A stretch of DNA of 46,017 bases from Cymbomonas tetramitiformis (Eukaryota; Chlorophyta; Pyramimonadophyceae; Pyramimonadales; Pyramimonadaceae), in NCBI GenBank assembly GCA_001247695.2, contig LGRX02014713.1, positions 7,614 to 53,630 on the forward strand, read 5' to 3'. The notes beneath the pieces are model-generated. The model was not told the DNA's origin, searched no databases, and saw only the letters and a list, made by a program, of their open reading frames with translations. Positions 10,782 to 19,872 of the stretch are shown here, piece after piece. The position numbers and the translations under genes were made by a program. Position 1 is the stretch's first letter; every line of letters begins with the position of its first letter.

Positions 10782-12160
10782 ATGCGCACCGGATATGCGG
10801 ATACCATGTAGTACATACGTGGTGCCCCGGTGCCCTGTCACCCACGCATGCAATAAATAGTACACACTACTGGGTACATGTGTACGTATCAGTTTGGTAC
10901 ACGTCCAGTGCATGCATGTGCACCCGTATAGTACACATGCTGGTACATGAAGCGTACATATGCACCGTTGCTTTCGTACATACTGGGTACATGTGGTTTC
11001 AACCTGAAGTGCATGTGTACCACACCCGTACCCATGATTCCGTATACATGTACATGTCTTGCGTACATGCGTACCAGACACCAACGTGCATGCGGGGTAC
11101 ATGCGCACTAGTCATATTAATATCAACCATCAGTACATATGTACGTGGGTCGGTGCACGTGTACCAGTAGTATACCTTCGACCCGCGTACATGCTAGGTA
11201 CACGTGTACCGGACATGTTAATATCAACAAGTATATATGTATGTGCATGTACGGAATGTATCCCAACGGCAAAAAAACAGATGGTAAATATGCGGTACAC
11301 ATGTACACATTCCATTAGTACATGCCCGGTGCCGCGTGCTTGTAGTGACAGGTACAACATGTCGGGGCATGTGTACGCGGTATGTACGCATGATTTGGTA
11401 CATGCCGGGTACGACGCATGACGCGCCGCGAGCACAAAACGAGCAAAGTATGCATATACCCGGCATGTACTAAACCCCATTTTTGTCTGTTTTCGTACAC
11501 GTCGGGTACATGCCCCGTACACGCCGGGTACATGCCCCGTACACGCCGGGTACATGTCCCGTACACGCCGGGACATGCCCCGTACACGCCGAGTACATGC
11601 TCCGTACACGTTCCGCGTACATGTCGGGTACATGTGCACCAGAAATTTCAAAATTATTTGTAGGGATATTTATTGAAAATCAACCCTGGCTTACCACAAC
11701 GCACTATCTTACCGCGTGTGCCAAACTCAGAGGCATCCGATAGTAGACACGGACCGCGCCATAATACATACGCGACGCTTCTCCCGGCGCGACCGGGGCA
11801 TACAAGGCTACACTGGCAATTCACGACAGTGAAAATACATGAAATATTTTATGGTGATTAAACATCGAACACTTACGACCCAGTATATTTATCGTATCAT
11901 ATCCGTACTGAGATAAATGTAAACACACTCGTACTTGCGCAAAGAACAGACTATTGGGGATAGGTGAACCAGTATGCATGTTTTTAGACGGTGTTTTTCT
12001 GTTACTATTCTCGGTTTATAGACGACGGGTGACCTGCCACGTCATCATAACGCGCAGTGTAATGCAGACACGTGGCAGCCACGTAGGTTGCGATATGCGT
12101 TTATGCGGTACGGTATGCCTTCATTATGCGGTTTGCCATTGTGGTTCGAGTGATCATCGA

Positions 12161-12391
12161 GCAATCAACGGAGAGAGATATCTTTTTTGGATTGGGTGTG
12201 TTCATAAACACAAGCCCCGCGTCAAAAAACGCGGCTATACAACTATCATCACACGGGTATTGTTGCATGAACGGTGTATATTCGTTTAATTACAAGTAGA
12301 ATGTTTGCTAGTGTTAGTAGTGTTACAATATATATATATGTCGCAAAAGCCATAAGTCAGCTGGTCGTACAACATATCATAGCGTTACTAT
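12161..12391 (+). repeat. Dispersed direct repeat, copy 2
   Basis: Second copy of the 10260-10496 repeat, ~1.9 kb away in the same orientation. Here the hairpin is a perfect CCGCGT-CAAAAA-ACGCGG. The upstream flank again has a G-box (GACACGTGGCAG near 12069). A (TA)n stretch has expanded near 12330. Confidence 0.8.
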
Positions 12392-12480
12392 TACATCGCA
12401 AAGTACGTAAGTTGCTACCAGGCAAGCGATCTCGAATTAGTTCATTCCACGCCTTTCAGGCGCCGGAAAGTAATGGTCTA

Positions 12481-12684
12481 CTAATCTATCAGCTCCCAGT
12501 ATACTCCGTCTTCGTCGTCCATTGCTTCCTCGCACATGAATATTTCGTAAGAACAACGCATACACGCGAAATGTTCGGTACGCTCATTTATCGCAACAAG
12601 ATGCGAACCAGCATTAAACCATATGCGAACGTTTGCAGGAAGGTCACAATAATCGCATTTCATGACGAGTTTGCCTTGAGGCAT
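12481..12684 (-). CDS. Small zinc-ribbon-like protein of the promoter-sharing array
   Basis: The ATG is at 12684 and the product is 67 aa. It has two CxxC pairs (CDYC near residue 10 and CMRC near residue 40) spaced like a zinc ribbon, then an acidic C-terminus (EEAMDDEDG). It follows promoter module a with about 110 bp between TATA and ATG. It may be a complete small protein or the last part of a longer array member. No family was recognised; a structural zinc site is inference from the cysteines. Confidence 0.5.
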   Translation of the reverse strand: MPQGKLVMKCDYCDLPANVRIWFNAGSHLVAINERTEHFACMRCSYEIFMCEEAMDDEDGVYWELID

Positions 12685-12734
12685 TCAGGTAGCTTTTGGG
12701 CTGAGCGTGGTCAGTTGTTAGTTGCTAGTGTCAA

Positions 12735-12804
12735 GCTGGGGTGGCACGATGGTGAGCGTAAGCAGCAAATGAAGGCTAAGTAAGAGGTATTGAGCTTTTA
12801 TACC
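12735..12804 (-). promoter_or_regulatory. Shared TATA promoter module, copy a
   Basis: On the minus strand the module starts TATAAAAGCTCAATACC (TATA at 12796-12802). It continues with CTTCATTTGCTGCTTACGCT, then CACCATCGTGCCACCCC. The same block occurs at 13251-13333, 30733-30814, 31427-31500, 41607-41680 and 42313-42388, each upstream of a minus-strand open frame. Here it serves 12684-12481 and abuts the stop codon of the 13218-12808 gene. Confidence 0.75.
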
Positions 12805-12807
12805 TGC

Positions 12808-13218
12808 TCAACTAAGGCAATCGCAACTGATACAGTACTCGTCGAAAGGTGTCGTTTCGTCATTCTGGTACCAACAGACCAATAGGCGTACAACGTCGAC
12901 TGGAATAACCATTAATCGCGGAGTCATCCACGCTTCACCCCATGCATATTCAGCGCGATCGGGATAGCGTTCCGGCTCTACCAATTCAAAAAACAGATAA
13001 AACCGAGTTCGTCGGGTAAAGCGCCACATAGCCATTATCAGATCATGCCTGTGAGGCATCGGCGGGCGGCGGACAGGGCGGTTTGCCATCGTTGTCAAAG
13101 TCCACTGGTGCAAATTGCATTCGGGGCATGGTCGGTGCACCATCTCATGGCGATGAATGGCATCTACATCGATACTGGCACGATTCCGATGCACACCAAA
13201 CCTTAACACTGAAGGCAT
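12808..13218 (-). CDS. Array gene, Cys-pair protein (~136 aa)
   Basis: The ATG at 13218 lies ~110 bp from the TATA box of module b. The product is basic and aromatic-rich, with a CPEC pair near residue 30 and CISCDC at the C-terminus, which could together bind zinc. A central FTRRTRFYLFFELVE stretch, then EYAWGEAWMTPRLMVIPV, resembles the length and Trp/Arg/Tyr bias of its neighbours at 13.6, 14.5 and 31 kb, though direct homology is not obvious. The stop at 12808 is 6 bp from the TATA of the next gene. Function unknown. Confidence 0.5.
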   Translation of the reverse strand: MPSVLRFGVHRNRASIDVDAIHRHEMVHRPCPECNLHQWTLTTMANRPVRRPPMPHRHDLIMAMWRFTRRTRFYLFFELVEPERYPDRAEYAWGEAWMTPRLMVIPVDVVRLLVCWYQNDETTPFDEYCISCDCLS

Positions 13219-13250
13219 CACGAGTTTGCAGAGGCGCGTCGCTCACTCTC

Positions 13251-13333
13251 TGGTAGGAGGTGGCAGGGGTGGCACGATGGTGAGCGTAAGCAGCAAATGA
13301 AGGCTAAGTAAGAGGTATTGAGCTTTTATACCT
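13251..13333 (-). promoter_or_regulatory. Shared TATA promoter module, copy b
   Basis: Minus strand: TATA at 13324-13330 (TATAAAAGCT), CTTCATTTGCTGCTTACGCT, CACCATCGTGCCACCCCTGC, then CACCTCCTACCAG. It is almost identical to copies a and c and drives the gene starting at 13218. A truncated array gene abuts its upstream side. Confidence 0.75.
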
Positions 13334-13402
13334 TAGTCGGAGTCGGAGTCGGACAGCAACTGTGGGACTTCGGTATCCTGCCAGAACTCGCAATCCGCGC
13401 CA
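13333..13402 (-). pseudogene. C-terminal remnant of an array gene
   Basis: On the minus strand this reads CEFWQDTEVPQLLSDSDSD and a TAA stop. It matches the end of the gene at 30815-31410 (CEFWQDTDDTEIPELLSSDSD, stop). As there, the stop codon overlaps the edge of the TATA module. Only ~22 codons remain. Upstream lies unrelated CCAAT-rich sequence, so the rest of the gene was lost. Confidence 0.7.
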
Positions 13403-13403
13403 A

Positions 13404-13520
13404 TCTTGGGCCAACATTTGTCCGCGCCAATCTTATCTTGGCCAATCTTGTGATTGTTGGTTTCATCCTATTGGTTTGCGGCATTCACCTTGAGAGGCCC
13501 AAGCCCTCCTTGGCAATATT
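13404..13520 (+). promoter_or_regulatory. CCAAT-box cluster before the plus-strand array gene
   Basis: Three CCAAT motifs (in GCCAATCTTG words at ~13408, 13431 and 13451) and one inverted copy (ATTGG, ~13480) lie within ~120 bp. AATATTTAAAT follows near 13518, about 85 bp before the ATG at 13601. This gene lacks the shared TATA module and may use this promoter instead. Inference from motif spacing only. Confidence 0.35.
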
Positions 13521-13600
13521 TAAATCGCTTGAGGCCTTTAGGAGGATCATTTTCCATTTCTTCCTGGAAGACACACCGCTTCATCTTTGCATTATCAAGA

Positions 13601-14199
13601 ATGGCGGATACCCATTACGTCCTGTTTGGGATTGTTCTTCCTTACATTCGGGAAATGCGTCAACTGCGTGAGGAATACTTTGTGCAGGCATGGGTCGAAG
13701 AACGTTTCTTGTGGGCGTTGGAAGAACAAGTTTTGACGTTTTCGGGCATGTTTGGTGATGTTTGGATGCCTGTAACTTTGGCTCACTATTTCTATGAATT
13801 ACGTGATCTGCTCGAAGTCGATTGGGGGATGTTCGTGATTGGGGAAATTTCTTGCAGATATTCCCTACCTCCAACTTTGAAGCCCCATATTACGATGATG
13901 AAGGGTTCCATTGGCAAGGACCTGGCATGTCAAACAACTTCAGATTCCGGCTAGACTACATCGATTTCGACGACTTCGAAAAACGGTGGCTTCGTGAATA
14001 TCATTGGGCCTGGTACAACGGCTTTTACAACGAGCATGCAGATCCTCAATGGATCTACCCGTCGCGGTACGAGTTGTCTATGAGGCCTGCCTGCAGTCGA
14101 TGCCGACGCATTGATATGGATCTTACCCGTATTGGCGACGGGTACATCTGCACTGACCTTGTCGACTGTCGGCGGATGACTCGTCTTGATTTGAATTGA
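13601..14199 (+). CDS. Array gene A, Trp/Arg-rich family protein, in two frames
   Basis: The ATG is at 13601. The first part has the family N-terminus (VLFGIVLPYIREMRQLREE, then QAWVEERFLWALEE and a PVTLAHYFYE segment). The second part, from about 13858 in the -1 frame, has FEKRWLREYHWAWYNGFYN, a CSRC pair and GYICTDLVDC. The frame change lies between ~13815 and 13858. A strong acceptor-like TTTCTTGCAG ends at 13857, and a weak donor at 13817 would give a 41 nt intron that restores the frame. Programmed -1 shifting or a pseudogene are the alternatives. Paralogues lie at 14438-15119 and 30815-31410. The paired cysteines suggest a zinc site; the function is unknown. Confidence 0.6.
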
Positions 14200-14437
14200 T
14201 GGTCGAATCTCAATCGGTGGCTTTAGCCACCACCCATCTATTCGAGAAAACAATTCTTCTCGATGCGGGCAACAAAAATATCATAAGTCACGTGTATGGT
14301 ACAAGCAATGGTATAAGAACCCCGATCTTCACATTTTTAATAATCATTGTATGTTACATTATTACACAGTGGTTGTATTACACAGTGGTTACATTCCATG
14401 TGTATTCTATTCAATTGTGCATTATGACTAATCGTGG

Positions 14438-15119
14438 CTAATCGTGCAGGGATCCCGCCGACGGATCCGAATCGGTTGAGTCGTCCAAATGATGGCCCCA
14501 TTCCGAATCTGTGTCCTCGTCAGCTTCTTCAAGCTCAATCACACTATCGCAAGCCTCCCGATCGACACAGATGTAGCGGTGTGGCATATCTCGGTCATCA
14601 TTGCAACGTTCAAGAACTGTCCTTCGAGAACCGCAATCATGGCAACAAGCCCAGGTGTATAAGCGAGCATAAAATAGATTGCCATCTCCATCATAGGTAA
14701 CTTGATTGCGAAACCAGCCGTTGTACCAGGCCCAATGGTGATCGACCAACCACCTACGCCGGAGTTCGGTTAAATCGCGATAGTGCATACCGCAAATCCA
14801 ACGAGACCAGTTGCGAAAATAGGACGCCTCGCCGCGAAAGACATGTAAGTGCCTATAGCGAGACTGTCGAGCATAATTATACATCGCCATCCTGCATTTC
14901 CAGTGTTGACCACACGTCAGGCCCACCAAAGTATATCGCAAGCGTTACAGGGAACACTGCCCGTCTTCTGACTTGACTTGTGGTAAAGGGGTGCGCAAAA
15001 CAGTGCGGCGAACGTTCACGTGATTCAAGAGCCCACAGAAATCGCTTTTCCACCCACGCGTGCAAAAAGGATTCCTCGCGTGAACGGCGTCTTTCCCGGA
15101 TGACGGGAAGAACGCATTC
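14438..15119 (-). pseudogene. Array gene B, body; split by the gypsy-type insertion
   Basis: It encodes the family core after the first ~11 residues: CVLPVIRERRRSREESFLHA, WVEKRFLWALE, FPVTLAIYF. After a frame change (about +1, near 14885-14935) come LRRRWLVDHHWAWYNGWFRN, CCHDCGSR and YICVDREACD, with an acidic tail (EEADEDTDSE). The start codon and first 11 residues lie 15.5 kb away at 30679-30712, beyond the inserted element. Counting the 4 bp ATTC duplication once, the two pieces join in frame and match paralogue C. The insertion destroyed this copy. Confidence 0.75.
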
Positions 15120-15343
15120 TGTCGCGAACTTATGCACGAAGCGTCCACACAAAGCACAACCCTCTAGCCCTACTACTAGACAGTCTTACTTATTGTCAGT
15201 GCCTATACAACACTAGCTCGACTTTGCATATGTTTCCTTATATGACTGCACAGTTATCTTGCTACTGTAACTATACAAAATCTCAAAAATTTTGATATCT
15301 CTTTATCTCTTCTCACCACTTGTGCAAGCTCTTTTTCTCAACA
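15120..15343 (-). repeat. Terminal repeat B2 (224 bp)
   Basis: Direct copy of 15730-15953. On the plus strand it begins TGTCGCGAACTT and ends TTTTCTCAACA, so both edges have TG..CA form. It is the outer sense 3' end of the element and borders the ATTC target copy at 15116-15119. Confidence 0.9.
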
Positions 15344-15727
15344 TGAAAAAGACTGTTAATTACAGTTCTGACGCAGTCGCACAAGGACAAGTCCACAAAT
15401 GTATATCTTTACAAGCAGAAGAATACTGTATCTTACTAATTATCTCATAACACTGCTGTTTTCGCGGTCTTAAGCGAGTCCTGGCTATTCTCGGAATCAC
15501 TGTTACGAAGGCAAAACAAAAATGAGCGTCTGGCTCACCCTGCTACGCCGCCCCACTTATTCTCGCTATCTCCAAACAAGTGTAACACCCATCCGTATTT
15601 CCGTATCTCGTCACTGTCATAACTCCTCGCGCGTATCGTACTGCGCGTGTCATACGTTCGTCACAGAGACTGCTACAGCAAGTGTCACAACCCGGCTGAG
15701 GTACACGATAAGCCGTGGTTTGTGACA
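15344..15727 (-). repeat. Terminal repeat A2 (384 bp)
   Basis: Copy of 30295-30678 with no difference noticed. Plus strand: TGAAAAAGACTG ... GGTTTGTGACA. It abuts B2 directly and is separated from B1 by two bases (GC). The junction ACAGCTGT is palindromic, like a joined pair of retroelement ends. The 67-codon frame inside is not supported as a gene. Confidence 0.9.
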
Positions 15728-15729
15728 GC

Positions 15730-15953
15730 TGTCGCGAACTTATGCACGAAGCGTCCACACAAAGCACAACCCTCTAGCCCTACTACTAGACAGTCTTACT
15801 TATTGTCAGTGCCTATACAACACTAGCTCGACTTTGCATATGTTTCCTTATATGACTGCACAGTTATCTTGCTACTGTAACTATACAAAATCTCAAAATT
15901 TTTGATATCTCTTTATCTCTTCTCACCACTTGTGCAAGCTCTTTTTCTCAACA
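15730..15953 (-). repeat. Terminal repeat B1 (224 bp), preceded by a polypurine tract
   Basis: Internal copy of B2. On the sense (minus) strand it starts TGTTGAGAAAAAG immediately after CAGATGGGGGA. That is the usual position of a polypurine tract priming plus-strand DNA at the start of a 3' LTR. By that logic the replicative LTR would be B-gc-A (610 bp), yet the integrated ends are A at 5' and B at 3'. Confidence 0.85.
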
Positions 15954-15988
15954 TCCCCCATCTGTAGCTGCCACTGGTAGCACAGACA

Positions 15989-17848
15989 TTAGACAAGAGC
16001 TTGCTCAGCATCTTCTGTCGTAACGCCATCCATTGCGAACTTGCCCATGCTGAAGGTAAACATACCCACTCCAGAAGCCTCTCCTCCTCGCAACATCCTG
16101 GCTCTTGTCAAAGGGTTGCGAAACACCATGACCCACATGCATCTTCTGCCAATAGGTCCATGCTCTAAATGTCCAATCACATGTAAACGTCCAGCGTGAC
16201 ACAGCTTACGAAAGTATTGTGCCCTGCTTTCTGTCATATCTGTCATGTAGTGCGATGGCACATGAATACAAGCCACCACTCGGCTGGCCAGTACTGCCAA
16301 CGGCAACGCAATATCCAGCACTGCGAACCAGGGTGAAGTTACCACTGCGTCACACACCCCATACTTCTCCTTCCAGGCTCGATAATTGCCCGGTTGTAAA
16401 GCATTAAGGGCTTCGTGCCACTTCAACTGCGGATTCCAATCATTATTCATAACCTTCAGATGAGGCCACTCCAGTGACATAACCTTGCCAATGACACCTG
16501 TGCCAGCCCAAGGATCCCATACCTGTGTGATCTTCTCCCAAGTCACCTCGTGCGCCAAACGTCTGACCTCCTGAGGAACTGTCATCACCAACTCTAAGCC
16601 CCAATCCAGTTGACTGGCAATCTTCACCTGAGCTCTGCTCAGTTGTGTGACATCTCCTCTCTTCTGCACTTCCTCGGGGCTCATGGCCTGCACCGTGGAC
16701 GTCTTGCGGAGACTTCTCGCGCGAGTGTGCTGCTCTGCACACTTCCTGCTCAAGATGGTACGATGGCCCTCATGCCAGAATCCTGGCATCACTTCTGTGA
16801 TCACTCTGCTGAGCTCCTCCTGGTTTCCCCAGGCCACTCTGTCAGGAAGATCCCCCATGCTCCCTTCTTTTCTGAGCATCTGCCGCGAGGTCAGCGCCTG
16901 CCATGGGTCTTCACGTCCCGGCCTCACTGCACGATGCGGACCCACGTCTGCAGGCAACAATACCACATCTGATCCCAGCTTCTCTCTCAACTGCAGCTCC
17001 ATGGCCGCCATCTTGTCAACGATTGACGCGCTCACCTCGGCGGCAGCTGCCACCACAGTCCCACCTAAGCACTTGGGACATTGCCAGTCCCCTTCAGGTA
17101 CTCCATCCAGCGCCGGATTCAGACACCACGTGTGATAACCACGGTTACAGGTGTCACACAGCAACATGGCTGCCTCCCCATCTGTCCGCATACACACCTC
17201 ACACGCGAGATGCTTGCTGGGAATGGCTGCACTGCAGTCGTACTGGTCTTTCACTTGTAAGTGACATGGCGCAATATTTTGCACTGTGCTCTTCTCCCGC
17301 AGCTTCGTGCTGTCCTCCAACACTACCACTCCATCTCTTTGCACCTTGACTATCTTCAGGATGGCTGACTTGGTGGCCACCTCCATGCCAGAGCGCGGTT
17401 GTTGTCGTATATATACGAAATCGCCTGCCTTGAACTGGTGCGGCTTCGGCTCGTAACTGCCACTCCTCCTGTGCTCGTACCGTAAAGTGTCGCGGTGCTG
17501 AGCGATCTCCAGGTTGCACCCTGCATGTACCATGAGCCTCTTCACGATGGCGGCTCGCTGTAACAGATCATCAGCCAGTGTCTTCTCCTCCTGCTTCCCA
17601 AAGTCCAACTCGGGTCGAGCACGAAGATCCGGTGGCACCGTGGCTTCCTGAGCGAACAGCAAGGTGAATGGCGCCACTCCAGTGGACTGCTGCCTAGCTG
17701 CGTTGTAGCTGAGTACGAGTGACCAGAGCATCTCATCCCACTCGAAGTCCAGGCCCTTGTCGAGGGCCATCTTCTTGAAGCAAAACTTGAGGGTGCGTAC
17801 CACCCGTTCAGTTAAGCCATTGCTCTCTGGGGAACTCGGTGAAGTCAC
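15989..17848 (-). CDS. Integrase C-terminus + PHD finger + Rossmann methyltransferase-like domain
   Basis: 619 codons from a GTG, probably a continuation of the integrase ORF and not a true start. Residues 2-14 ([13 protein letters not shown]) hold the third catalytic residue of the DDE integrase (Glu14). A GPY/F-like module follows at ~135-200 ([18 protein letters not shown]). A complete C4HC3 PHD finger occupies residues 216-260 (Cys216, 219, 231, 234, His239, Cys242, 257, 260); PHD fingers often read histone tails and could guide integration. Residues ~430-590 look like a SAM-dependent methyltransferase: DPWAGTG at 445-451 (motif I, like DPFxGSG) and TSPWF at 504-508 (motif IV position, like TSPPY/NPPF of amino-methyltransferases). 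The Trp in place of the second Pro makes activity uncertain. Confidence 0.8.
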   Translation of the reverse strand: MTSPSSPESNGLTERVVRTLKFCFKKMALDKGLDFEWDEMLWSLVLSYNAARQQSTGVAPFTLLFAQEATVPPDLRARPELDFGKQEEKTLADDLLQRAAIVKRLMVHAGCNLEIAQHRDTLRYEHRRSGSYEPKPHQFKAGDFVYIRQQPRSGMEVATKSAILKIVKVQRDGVVVLEDSTKLREKSTVQNIAPCHLQVKDQYDCSAAIPSKHLACEVCMRTDGEAAMLLCDTCNRGYHTWCLNPALDGVPEGDWQCPKCLGGTVVAAAAEVSASIVDKMAAMELQLREKLGSDVVLLPADVGPHRAVRPGREDPWQALTSRQMLRKEGSMGDLPDRVAWGNQEELSRVITEVMPGFWHEGHRTILSRKCAEQHTRARSLRKTSTVQAMSPEEVQKRGDVTQLSRAQVKIASQLDWGLELVMTVPQEVRRLAHEVTWEKITQVWDPWAGTGVIGKVMSLEWPHLKVMNNDWNPQLKWHEALNALQPGNYRAWKEKYGVCDAVVTSPWFAVLDIALPLAVLASRVVACIHVPSHYMTDMTESRAQYFRKLCHAGRLHVIGHLEHGPIGRRCMWVMVFRNPLTRARMLRGGEASGVGMFTFSMGKFAMDGVTTEDAEQALV

Positions 17849-19872
17849 TCTCGGTCAATGAGACACTGCTCGCATAGAGCAGAGAACTCACCTTCAAACT
17901 CTGTGCCCCCATCCACCAAACATTCTGCAGGCGCCCCAAACACGGATAGGACATGATAGCGAAATGCGTTGGCGATGGTGGCGGCCTCCTTGTCGGGGAT
18001 TGGAACGCACACGACGAATCGCGTGTAGTGCTCAATCATGACCAAGACGCGTTGGTTCCCAGCCTTCGTGATGCGTTTCGTGGGCCACGCTAAATCCAGG
18101 GACCAGCGATACATGAAGGACTTGATCTCCAGCGGCGTGAGATTCGCCTCCTCCCGTGCATAGTGCGTCTTCACCCTCTGGCAAGTCTGGCACTGAGTGA
18201 CCACTGCTTGCACATCCTGTTTCATGCCTGCCCAGTAATGGCGTTGCCACAACAGGTTCAATGTCCGCCTGATGCCCCAATGGCCAGTCCTCTCATGGTA
18301 CTCACGCACCAACTGAATCCTGTCACAGGGCTTGGGCACCAGCAGCTCCTTACCACTGACAGTGACCATGTATAACTCGCCCATGAGCTCGTCCCAACGG
18401 TGACGCGCTGCCCTCTTCCTTACCCTGTGATATTCCTCCTTGGGCACCTCCACTCTTCCTCCTGTCTTGATCCACGCGAGGCATAGCTCGTCCTCGTGTA
18501 TATCGGGGTATCTTTCTCGGAATGACTCCTGGTTGGTTACGCTGGCTAGCATGGCAACCATTCTCGTAGTGTCGGGCAGCTTAGGCAGCCTCATCTCTTT
18601 CTCCTTTGTCACTGGTGCCCACTCTGGGGCTGAGCTCGTCTCTGCTGGCTTGCCTCCAGGTCTTGAAAAGGCCTGCCGGTGACGTGCCTCGTAGCCCGCG
18701 AGCTTCATGGAGGCCATCTTCCACTGCCTGCGGCGTGGAACAGCGTCGGCGGTGCCTAGCCCCTGTGTACCTTTCTGTCCTTGGCTGCACATGCGTTGCA
18801 GTCGTTCTTCCCAGTCCTGATGGCTGAGGCGTCGCGCGACTTGCTGGGTGTAGCCGCTGGAACTGGTGATCCACTCTGCTAGTTGGGCTCGCACCGGCTC
18901 AGCCGTGCCCTCGGAGGTGGCAGCCACCTTGGTGGCTTTCGCGATGGGGATGGCAACTAGCGTGCCATGTTCCTCCTCCTCACTCTCCTCACTCTTCGGC
19001 AGTTTGGTCGTGCTGACCTCGGCAATCGCATACAATAGCTCCATTGCTCTTCGGTCCATAGCAAGGCCAAGCACTCCTGCCAATTCTTCGTCTTTCATGC
19101 CATGTGCCGCGCGCAGCTCACCTGCGCTGTACCCCATGGCCACTGCCTTCTCGTCCAGGTTAACCTCTCTGGTCTCCCCCACTTCATCATCATCTCCCTT
19201 CCTCACCACTGTGCCTGCGCGAGGCGCGCGAAAAGCACGAGAGTTTTGTGTCGCCAAGATGGTTGGCAATACTCTCATAGGCTCCCCTACAACGTTGGCG
19301 GTGTAGTGAGGCTTCCTGTCTCCTGTGACGACCCTGCGCGGCTTCCAGCCTCGCTGCAGAATATCGCGCACGTATCTGTCTGGTGGTCTGTCCACCCGCT
19401 CCATCACCAGATTGAACTGCTGATTCTGGAACAGATTGCTCCAATATGCTCGTAGACGATGCGCGTATGATCCCGCGCGCGCCGCGTCAAAGGACACCGG
19501 CTGGCCCACCACGCTGTTGATGATGGGGAACACCTCCTTCCTGATCTTCGAGTTCTCCCTGTGTGACAGCGGAGAAACGTTTTCCAGCACATATGCTGGC
19601 GGTCTCTGAGGCTGCAGCTGTTGCAGCGTGGAGAGGACTCGCACTGCCTGGTAGAACAGTCTGCTGTGCCTGCCCTCCAGACCAGCCAGCTTGCCAGCTG
19701 GTGACAGGTCCTGGCATGGATATCCACACACCATGACCCACTGCTCTCCACTCAATGCCCCTGCATGTACAAGGTCAATGAGGCTGGTGTCTTCGATGTT
19801 GCTGGGCAGTTGCTCCAAGTGGGCTGCCTCGGCACGGAACAAGTCGGATGACGGCGACTGAGCGCCATGCAC
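17845..19872 (-). CDS. C5 cytosine methyltransferase (catalytic part) + integrase core
   Basis: 675 codons. The methyltransferase continues from the end of the upstream ORF in the -1 frame. It has [11 protein letters not shown] (motif IV, catalytic Cys53), YVLENVSPL (motif VI, Glu97) and [13 protein letters not shown] (motif VIII-like, ~135-147, closest in feel to DNMT3-type AHRARYFWGNL). A late motif IX/X-like stretch ([11 protein letters not shown]) follows near 240. After a charged linker comes the integrase zinc finger (H...H, then C561 and C564) and the core with Asp593 (WSLDLAWP) and Asp654 (LVDGGTEF). The frame ends just before the catalytic Glu, which is in the next ORF, again in the -1 frame. 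A missing G in GAG-(G)TG at ~17847 would explain the break. Confidence 0.85.
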   Translation of the reverse strand: MHGAQSPSSDLFRAEAAHLEQLPSNIEDTSLIDLVHAGALSGEQWVMVCGYPCQDLSPAGKLAGLEGRHSRLFYQAVRVLSTLQQLQPQRPPAYVLENVSPLSHRENSKIRKEVFPIINSVVGQPVSFDAARAGSYAHRLRAYWSNLFQNQQFNLVMERVDRPPDRYVRDILQRGWKPRRVVTGDRKPHYTANVVGEPMRVLPTILATQNSRAFRAPRAGTVVRKGDDDEVGETREVNLDEKAVAMGYSAGELRAAHGMKDEELAGVLGLAMDRRAMELLYAIAEVSTTKLPKSEESEEEEHGTLVAIPIAKATKVAATSEGTAEPVRAQLAEWITSSSGYTQQVARRLSHQDWEERLQRMCSQGQKGTQGLGTADAVPRRRQWKMASMKLAGYEARHRQAFSRPGGKPAETSSAPEWAPVTKEKEMRLPKLPDTTRMVAMLASVTNQESFRERYPDIHEDELCLAWIKTGGRVEVPKEEYHRVRKRAARHRWDELMGELYMVTVSGKELLVPKPCDRIQLVREYHERTGHWGIRRTLNLLWQRHYWAGMKQDVQAVVTQCQTCQRVKTHYAREEANLTPLEIKSFMYRWSLDLAWPTKRITKAGNQRVLVMIEHYTRFVVCVPIPDKEAATIANAFRYHVLSVFGAPAECLVDGGTEFEGEFSALCEQCLIDRE

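Larger units (their letters stand above)
9600..11640. repeat. GTACATG/GTACACG-rich degenerate satellite
   Basis: Dozens of GTACATG, GTACACG and GGGTACA words are scattered across ~2 kb. They are densest at 11500-11640, where GTACACGCCGGGTACATGCC-like units repeat in tandem about every 24 bp with few changes. Many words are self-complementary (GTACACGTGTAC near 9909, GTACATGTAC). Several long open frames on both strands (Cys/Tyr/Thr-rich) are translations of this repeat and are not genes. Two copies of another repeat (10260-10496 and 12161-12391) lie in or beside this zone. Confidence 0.75.

Noticed and set aside
11059..11651. Long Cys/Tyr/Thr-rich frames on both strands (up to 173 codons)
   Set aside because: The GTAC-rich satellite is free of stops in several frames, so these are repeat artefacts.
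15522..15725. 67-codon frame inside terminal repeat A (also at 30473-30676)
   Set aside because: Identical in both copies because the repeat is young; no start context, domain or separate evidence of coding.
16610..17349. Plus-strand frames of 120-162 codons inside the gypsy element
   Set aside because: Shadows of the integrase/PHD coding strand; no motifs.
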